6,962 bases of DNA from Candidatus Colwelliibacteriota bacterium (lineage in GTDB: Bacteria; Patescibacteriota; Minisyncoccia; UBA6257; Colwellbacteraceae). Position 1 is the first letter of the stretch; each line of letters begins with the position of its first letter. The DNA lies in the NCBI GenBank assembly GCA_014874305.1, contig JACWAO010000061.1:1-6962 (forward strand), written 5' to 3'. The notes under the pieces were generated by a model, which worked only from the letters and a program-made list of their open reading frames with translations, did not search any database and was not told the DNA's origin. Below, piece after piece: positions 1 to 4,487 of the stretch. The position numbers were made by a program, and so were the translations under genes.

Positions 1-431
1 ACACCTTGGGGATAAACTATAACGCCGCGCAGTCAAAAATAACTATCGGTTCCGGAGGATTCTTCGGGGAAGGGTTTGGACAGGGGACGGAGGTTAAGCT
101 CGGGTTCTTGCCCGCCGCGCAGACCGACTTCGCGTTCGCTTCGTTTATTGAGGAGTGGGGCTTCCTGGGCGGCGCAATAGTACTTTTGGTTTTCGCGTTC
201 CTTATATACCGTATATTAAGAATTGGGATGAAGGCCGATAATAACATCCTGCGTTTCTTATCGCTGGGGACGGTTATGTTTATAGTGCTCCATCTGGCGG
301 TTAATTTGGGGTCGGTTACGGGGTTACTGCCGGTAGTAGGAGAAGGGATGCCCTTCGTCAGTTACGGGGGCTCGGATCTTATCACGGTAGCTGGCCTTAT
401 CGGAGTACTGCAGGGCATGAAATCCAGTTAG
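1..431 (+). CDS. rodA: SEDS-family peptidoglycan glycosyltransferase, RodA-like, C-terminal part (5' truncated)
   Basis: This is the last ~143 codons of a polytopic SEDS (RodA/FtsW) protein, which polymerises lipid II into glycan strands at the cytoplasmic membrane, usually with a class B PBP partner. The reading frame is open to the left edge (first full codon at 3), so the TTG at 6 is not the true start. Visible family motifs are QSKITIGSGG with the following GxGxGQGT stretch, then LPAAQTDFAFASFIEEWG, and finally GLLPVVGEGMPFVSYGGSDL close to the C-terminus. The Asp of TDF (codon at 126-128) should be the essential extracellular-loop Asp of the family. Hydrophobic segments follow EEWG, occur before the GLLPVV loop, and end the protein (DLITVAGLIGVLQG). 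The TDF and TGLLPVVG wording favours RodA over FtsW, but the missing N-terminal half leaves this open. Compared with the usual LPExxTDF, the Glu is Ala here. mltG follows after 14 bases, consistent with a wall-synthesis unit. Confidence 0.88.
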   Translation, partial: TLGINYNAAQSKITIGSGGFFGEGFGQGTEVKLGFLPAAQTDFAFASFIEEWGFLGGAIVLLVFAFLIYRILRIGMKADNNILRFLSLGTVMFIVLHLAVNLGSVTGLLPVVGEGMPFVSYGGSDLITVAGLIGVLQGMKSS

Positions 432-445
432 GCATATTTTTAAAG

Positions 446-1165
446 ATGAAACTATTAACTCGGCTTCTTATCCTTTTCGTCCTTGTAGCGGCGTTTACAG
501 GAGCGGTTGTCCTGCGCGGGGTTTGGGGAAGGCTTCGTGCCGTCAAAACTGTTTACGTAACCATACCGGAGGGGGGTACTGTTAACGACATAAACAAAAA
601 GTTGACGGCAAGCGGGGTTTTGAATAATGGCGAAACCCTGCCAGTCTCCAAAGAGGGGTATCTTTTTCCGGATACTTATCAGTTTTACGTTCCATCCTCC
701 CCGCAAGTCGTGGAGGAAAAGTTTATGTCTAATTTCGATAATAAGGTTACGCCTTTGATTTCGCCTAAGGATGACCTGAAACGAATTATTATCATCGCGT
801 CTCTTATACAGGATGAGGCTAAAACGCCTGGCGATATGAAACTGGTGTCTGGTGTTATTTGGAAGAGGCTTGCCGCCGGGATGCCTTTGCAGATAGACGC
901 TACCGTCTGTTACGTCAAGCAGAAACTGCCTTGCTTGCCGATTACAAAAGCGGATTTGGAGATAAATTCTCCGTACAACACCTACTTAAACAAGGGACTT
1001 CCTCCCGGTCCGATCGACAATCCAGGGTTAGACGCCATAAACGCGGCGGTCAATCCGGAGAAGTCTTATTACTGGTACTATATCTCCATCCCCGGAAGCG
1101 GAAAGCTGGTATTTGCCGAGACCCTTGACGAACAGGATAGAAATATTGTTAAATACCTTAAATAG
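446..1165 (+). CDS. mltG: Endolytic murein transglycosylase MltG/YceG, compact form
   Basis: MltG cleaves nascent glycan strands at the outer face of the membrane and is thought to set strand length or terminate polymerisation. The 239-aa product has a short basic N-terminus (MKLLTR), one membrane anchor (about residues 7-24), a short VTIPEGGTVNDINKKL segment (38-53), and then the YceG catalytic domain beginning at EGYLFPDTY (70-78). The catalytic motif is ASLIQDEA (118-125). E124 aligns with E218 of E. coli MltG by my alignment, while the first Glu of the usual ExE pair is Gln (Q122). LQIDATVCY (148-156), SPYNTYLNKGLPPGPIDNPG (175-194) and AAVNPEKSYYWYY (200-212) complete the fold. C155 and C163 could form a disulfide. 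The family usually has about 330-340 residues; roughly 80-100 residues of the LysM-like N-terminal region are missing. The start ATG lies 14 bases after the SEDS stop with only a weak TAAAG ahead of it. The gene ends in TAG. Confidence 0.9.
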   Translation: MKLLTRLLILFVLVAAFTGAVVLRGVWGRLRAVKTVYVTIPEGGTVNDINKKLTASGVLNNGETLPVSKEGYLFPDTYQFYVPSSPQVVEEKFMSNFDNKVTPLISPKDDLKRIIIIASLIQDEAKTPGDMKLVSGVIWKRLAAGMPLQIDATVCYVKQKLPCLPITKADLEINSPYNTYLNKGLPPGPIDNPGLDAINAAVNPEKSYYWYYISIPGSGKLVFAETLDEQDRNIVKYLK

Positions 1166-1166
1166 G

Positions 1167-1203
1167 CCCTAAATCTGAAAGTTCGTGAGAACAAGGGTTT
1201 TTT
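1167..1203 (+). terminator. Possible weak intrinsic terminator after mltG
   Basis: Immediately after the mltG stop, GTTC (1181-1184) pairs with GAAC (1189-1192) around a GTGA tetraloop, and CCCT (1167-1170) can pair with AGGG (1194-1197). A run of six T follows (1198-1203), then GCG and five more T (1207-1211). The position and T-run fit a terminator closing the rodA-mltG unit. The stems are only 4 bp each and are separated by a 10-base/1-base asymmetric internal loop, so stability is doubtful and read-through into rpoB is quite possible. Confidence 0.27.
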
Positions 1204-1233
1204 GCGTTTTTGGAGGTTAGGACCGCCTATAAG
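1202..1233 (+). promoter_or_regulatory. Weak sigma-70-like promoter candidate for rpoBC
   Basis: TATAAG at 1228-1233 matches five of six bases of a -10 box. The only -35-like hexamer upstream is TTGCGT (1202-1207), which would give a 20-base spacer, longer than the usual 16-18. If used, transcription would start around 1240 and leave a leader of roughly 75 bases before rpoB. A promoter for rpoBC is expected in this gap because the upstream genes are functionally unrelated, but these hexamers are weak support. Confidence 0.22.
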
Positions 1234-1248
1234 TGCCCGCGATAGAGC

Positions 1249-1273
1249 TGTCGTCCCCGCCCATTGGACGGCA
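1249..1273 (+). promoter_or_regulatory. 8-bp hairpin in the rpoB leader
   Basis: TGTCGTCC (1249-1256) is complementary to GGACGGCA (1266-1273) with one G-U pair, around a 9-base loop (ccgcccatt). It lies 43 bases before the rpoB start in an otherwise A/T-leaning leader. No T-run follows directly, so it does not look like a terminator. It could be a 5'-UTR structure acting on mRNA stability or on autoregulation of RNA polymerase synthesis, or it may be incidental. Conservation in relatives is unknown from this window. Confidence 0.33.
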
Positions 1274-1284
1274 TAGTGGTGAAT

Positions 1285-1316
1285 AAAAACAAAAGTCGTT
1301 TTTTAAAAAATAACTA
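1285..1316 (+). promoter_or_regulatory. A/T-rich rpoB translation start region without Shine-Dalgarno
   Basis: The 32 bases before the rpoB ATG consist mostly of A and T. They include AAAAAC (1285-1290), which can pair with GTTTTT (1298-1303), and a perfect 12-base palindrome of six T and six A (1299-1310). No GGAG, GAGG or AGGA occurs within reach of the start codon. Initiation probably relies on an unstructured A-rich ribosome entry region, although the two self-complementary stretches could also make this segment switch between open and paired forms. The rpoB start itself is secure because the N-terminal residues match the family. Confidence 0.4.
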
Positions 1317-4300
1317 ATGCCCAAGTTACCAACCAGGGTTTTCTCTTCTCACCCTGGATCGCTTGTTGAGCAGCCGGATTTGATTGCCGTCCAGCATGAC
1401 TCTTATGAGTGGTTCAAAAAAGAGGGAATAAAAGAAATATTCGAAGAGTTTTCGCCGATTAAGGATTATTCCAGCCACAATCTGGAGCTTCACTTCCTTG
1501 ATTATTATTTCGGCGATCCGAAATACACGGAGACGGAGGCGAAAAGCAAGAGCATTACCTACAATGCTCCATTGCGCGCCAACCTGAAACTCATTGTCGA
1601 CGGTTCGTCTAAGGGGAAAGAACAGGAGGTTTATCTTGGAGACTTTCCAATGATGACCGAGCGCGGAACTTTTATCATTAACGGGGTGGAGAGAATCATA
1701 ATTTCCCAGCTGGTCCGCTCTCCGGGTGTTTACTTCTTGGCCGAAGAGAAAAAAGGAAGAAATCTTTTCGGCGCCAAGGTTATCCCCAACAGGGGCGCCT
1801 GGCTTGAGTTCGAAAGCGATAGCGACGGATCGGTGTGGGTGAAGATTGACAGGCACCGCAAAGTCGCCGTTACCGCCCTGCTTCGTATATTCGGCGCGGG
1901 TTCCGACGAACAGATACTTAAGATTTTTGGAGAGGATATTGCCCAAACATTAAAAAAAGATTCGGCTCATAATACCGACGACTCTTATCTTGAGATTTAT
2001 AGAAGGCTACGCCCGGGAGACTTGGCAAGGGTGGAGGATGCGAAGCGCGTGATAGACGCGATCTTTAACCAGTTCGACAGGTATGACCTTGGCGCGGTCG
2101 GCAGATTTAAGGTTAATCAGCGCATCGCGGGAAAGTCGGACAGTCGCTTGATAGAATTAAGCGATCTTATCGGTATAACTAAAGAAATAATCAGGCTTAA
2201 TGCCGATCCGCGCGCCGTTTCCGACGACATTGATCATCTTGGAAACAGAAGGATGAAAACCGTCGGCGAGCTTCTTCAGGGCAGACTTCGGATAGGATTT
2301 GCCAGGTTGCGCCGCAATGTGCAGGACAAGATGGCGGCCGGCACTTATGAGACGATGGAGCCGGGTACTTTAGTCAATTCCAGGCTTATCGGGGCTGTCG
2401 TCGAGGAGTTCTTCTCTTCCTCTCAGCTTTCGCAGTTTGCCGAACAGGAAAATGCTTTGTCGGAACTGGAGCATAAAAGAAGACTCACCGTTCTTGGACC
2501 AGGAGGGTTGGTCCGCGAGAGAGCCGGTATAGACGTGCGCGACGTTCACCACTCGTACTATGGAAGAATCTGTCCTATACAAACTCCCGAAGGACATAAC
2601 ATCGGGCTTGTGAGCCACCTCGCTAGTTTTACCAAGCTGGACGAGCATGGATTTTTAATAACTCCATATGTTCGCGTGAAAAAAGGAAAAGTCACCAAAG
2701 AAGTGGTGTGGCTTAACGCTATCGAGGAGGAAAAGTTTAAGATAGCCAGCGCCGAAACCAGATTTGATGAGGCTGGGGGAATAATAGACAAGAGGGTAGA
2801 GGCGAGGATAAAAAGCGAGCCGGGGATTTGCGACAGGGAGGAGGTGGATCTCATAGAGGTCTCCTCAAACCAGCTTGTCAGCATCTCAACCTCGATGATC
2901 CCGTTTTTGGAACACGATGACGCTAACCGCGCTCTTATGGCCTCAAACATGCAGAGGCAGGCGGTTCCGTGTCTTGTTCCGGAGATGCCGTATGTTGGAA
3001 CGGGAATAGAGGAATCGGCTGTAAAAGCCGCCGGATCACTGCCTATGGCGGAGTTCGCCGGCGTCGTATCGGATGTGGACGCCGATCACATTATTGTGAA
3101 GTCCGAGGACGGTAAAACTCGCCGCTACGACTTGAACAAGTTCAAGATGAGCAACCAGAATACCGTAGTCTCGGAGCGTCCGATAGTGGAGAAGGGGGAA
3201 AAGGTAAAAAAGAGCCAGGTGCTTGCCGACTCGACCGCGACCGACAACGGCGTTATCGCGTTAGGACAGAACTTGGTTGTGGCTTTCGTTCCTTTTGACG
3301 GGGCTACTTTCGAGGACGCTATAGTCGTATCAGAGAGGGTGCAGATAGACGATCGCTACACCTCGATTCACATAGAGGATTTCTCGGTTGATGTTCGCGA
3401 CACAAAACTCGGGCCGGAACTTACAACCCCGGATATTCCTAATATTTCCGAAAACAAGTTGAAAGACTTGGATGAGGATGGAGTGGTTCGCATAGGCGCC
3501 GAGGTAAGAGGCGGAGACATATTGGTTGGCAAGATCTCTCCTAAGGGAGAAAGCGAGCTTATGCCGGAAGAGAAACTTCTGCAGGCCATATTCGGCGAGA
3601 AGGCCAGAGAAGTAAAGGACACCTCGCTTTATCTGCCGAGCGGAAAATCGGGCAGAGTCGTCGGAGTTAAGGTGCTTTCGCGAGAGAAGGGAGATAAGCT
3701 CGAGCCGGGTGTTATCTGCAAGATTCAGGTGCAGGTTGCCGAGCTGAGAAATATCCAGGCCGGAGACAAGATGGCCGGACGCCACGGAAACAAGGGGGTT
3801 ATCTCGCAGGTAAGAAGAGTTGAAGACATGCCTTATCTTGCGGACGGCACGCCGGTTGATATAGTTTTGAATCCTTTGGGTATTCCATCGAGAATGAACC
3901 TCGGACAGATACTCGAAACTCATCTTGGCTGGGCGGCTAAGACTTTGGGATACAGGGCGGTCTCGCCGGTGTTTTCCGGAGCTACCGAGGAGCAGATTAA
4001 GCAGGAGCTTAAGGAAGCCGAGCTTCCCGAATCCGGTCAGGTCACATTGTATGACGGAAGGACGGGGAAATCGTTCGACAGGAAAGTTACGGTCGGCGTC
4101 GTTTATATGATGAAGCTTAATCACATGGTTGTGGACAAGGTTCATATGCGTTCGGTCGGCCCGTACTCTTTGATTACTCAGCAGCCGTTAAGAGGAAAGG
4201 CCCAGCTTGGAGGGCAGCGTTTTGGAGAAATGGAAGTATGGGCTTTGGAGGGGCACGGCGCTTCTAACACCCTGCAGGAAATGCTTACTATAAAATCCGA

Positions 4301-4487
4301 TGACGTTCCAGGGAGAGGATCTGCTTATGAGGCTATAATCCGCGGCGAGGAGATAAAGAAGCCCAACATCCCAGCATCATTTAACGTGATGGTTAATGAG
4401 CTTAAAGCATTGGGATTATCGGTAGAGTTGGTCGGCTCTAACGGAATCGTGAAGGAGGTAAAATCAGACGAAGACGGCAATGAATAA
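1317..4487 (+). CDS. rpoB: DNA-directed RNA polymerase subunit beta
   Basis: This gene encodes the beta subunit of the core RNA polymerase, complete at 1056 aa. With beta' it forms the active-site cleft and the RNA exit path. The N-terminus (LVEQPDLIAVQHDSYEWF) is the expected family start. Next come the protrusion/lobe region with GDFPMMTERGTFIINGVERI (about 108-127), the fork and rifampicin pocket SQLSQF...HKRRLTVLGPGG (369-397), and RERAGIDVRDVHHSYYGRICPIQTPEG. FEDAIVVSE follows, with E666/D667 matching E. coli E813/D814. The flap is around 690-790. GDKMAGRHGNKG has K818 and K826, matching K1065/K1073. The C-terminal part carries QQPLRGKAQLGGQRFGEMEVWALEGHGA (from 955), which contacts beta'. 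E. coli beta has 1342 aa; the shortfall is mainly the absent lineage-specific inserts, as in Patescibacteria and Gram-positives. E376 and T391 replace E. coli D516 and S531. The last 8 bases overlap rpoC. Confidence 0.99.
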   Translation: MPKLPTRVFSSHPGSLVEQPDLIAVQHDSYEWFKKEGIKEIFEEFSPIKDYSSHNLELHFLDYYFGDPKYTETEAKSKSITYNAPLRANLKLIVDGSSKGKEQEVYLGDFPMMTERGTFIINGVERIIISQLVRSPGVYFLAEEKKGRNLFGAKVIPNRGAWLEFESDSDGSVWVKIDRHRKVAVTALLRIFGAGSDEQILKIFGEDIAQTLKKDSAHNTDDSYLEIYRRLRPGDLARVEDAKRVIDAIFNQFDRYDLGAVGRFKVNQRIAGKSDSRLIELSDLIGITKEIIRLNADPRAVSDDIDHLGNRRMKTVGELLQGRLRIGFARLRRNVQDKMAAGTYETMEPGTLVNSRLIGAVVEEFFSSSQLSQFAEQENALSELEHKRRLTVLGPGGLVRERAGIDVRDVHHSYYGRICPIQTPEGHNIGLVSHLASFTKLDEHGFLITPYVRVKKGKVTKEVVWLNAIEEEKFKIASAETRFDEAGGIIDKRVEARIKSEPGICDREEVDLIEVSSNQLVSISTSMIPFLEHDDANRALMASNMQRQAVPCLVPEMPYVGTGIEESAVKAAGSLPMAEFAGVVSDVDADHIIVKSEDGKTRRYDLNKFKMSNQNTVVSERPIVEKGEKVKKSQVLADSTATDNGVIALGQNLVVAFVPFDGATFEDAIVVSERVQIDDRYTSIHIEDFSVDVRDTKLGPELTTPDIPNISENKLKDLDEDGVVRIGAEVRGGDILVGKISPKGESELMPEEKLLQAIFGEKAREVKDTSLYLPSGKSGRVVGVKVLSREKGDKLEPGVICKIQVQVAELRNIQAGDKMAGRHGNKGVISQVRRVEDMPYLADGTPVDIVLNPLGIPSRMNLGQILETHLGWAAKTLGYRAVSPVFSGATEEQIKQELKEAELPESGQVTLYDGRTGKSFDRKVTVGVVYMMKLNHMVVDKVHMRSVGPYSLITQQPLRGKAQLGGQRFGEMEVWALEGHGASNTLQEMLTIKSDDVPGRGSAYEAIIRGEEIKKPNIPASFNVMVNELKALGLSVELVGSNGIVKEVKSDEDGNE
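4452..4482 (+). promoter_or_regulatory. rpoB-rpoC junction: strong SD sequence at long spacing and 8-base gene overlap
   Basis: AAGGAGGT at 4452-4459 is a full anti-SD complement inside the last codons of rpoB. It is 20 bases from the rpoC ATG (4480), well beyond the usual 5-10. The rpoC frame has a TAA at 4459-4461 and no conventional start between it and 4480, so no earlier start rescues the spacing. The overlap reads ATGAATAA (4480-4487), containing the rpoC start and the rpoB stop. Ribosomes terminating rpoB can therefore reinitiate on rpoC, possibly held locally by the SD sequence, which would help keep the two subunits near 1:1. Confidence 0.4.

Noticed and set aside
6..8. TTG as a true start of the first gene
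   Set aside because: The frame is open to the left edge and the residues before and after it continue a conserved internal SEDS motif, so the gene begins outside the window.
859..1128. 89-codon open frame on the plus strand within mltG, beginning with TTG
   Set aside because: It lies in another frame over the MltG catalytic domain. Its protein is arginine-rich and low in recognisable structure, and the MltG frame explains the sequence.
1233..1286. Possible 17-codon leader peptide (GTG start) in the mltG-rpoB gap
   Set aside because: The nearest GGAGG (1212-1216) is 16 bases from the GTG, too far. The peptide has no attenuator-like codon run, and one short open frame by chance is expected.
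1264..1288. TTGGAC followed by an A-rich stretch as a promoter nearer to rpoB
   Set aside because: TTGGAC matches the -35 consensus at only three positions, and no TATAAT-like box lies at 16-18 bases.
1326..1946. 206-codon open frame on the minus strand opposite the start of rpoB
   Set aside because: Antisense to conserved RpoB N-terminal sequence, with no recognisable motif or initiation signal.
3330..4145. 271-codon open frame on the minus strand inside rpoB
   Set aside because: It is fully antisense to the flap and catalytic-lysine part of rpoB, whose protein motifs are intact. The predicted protein has no recognisable domain, so it is a shadow of constrained coding sequence.
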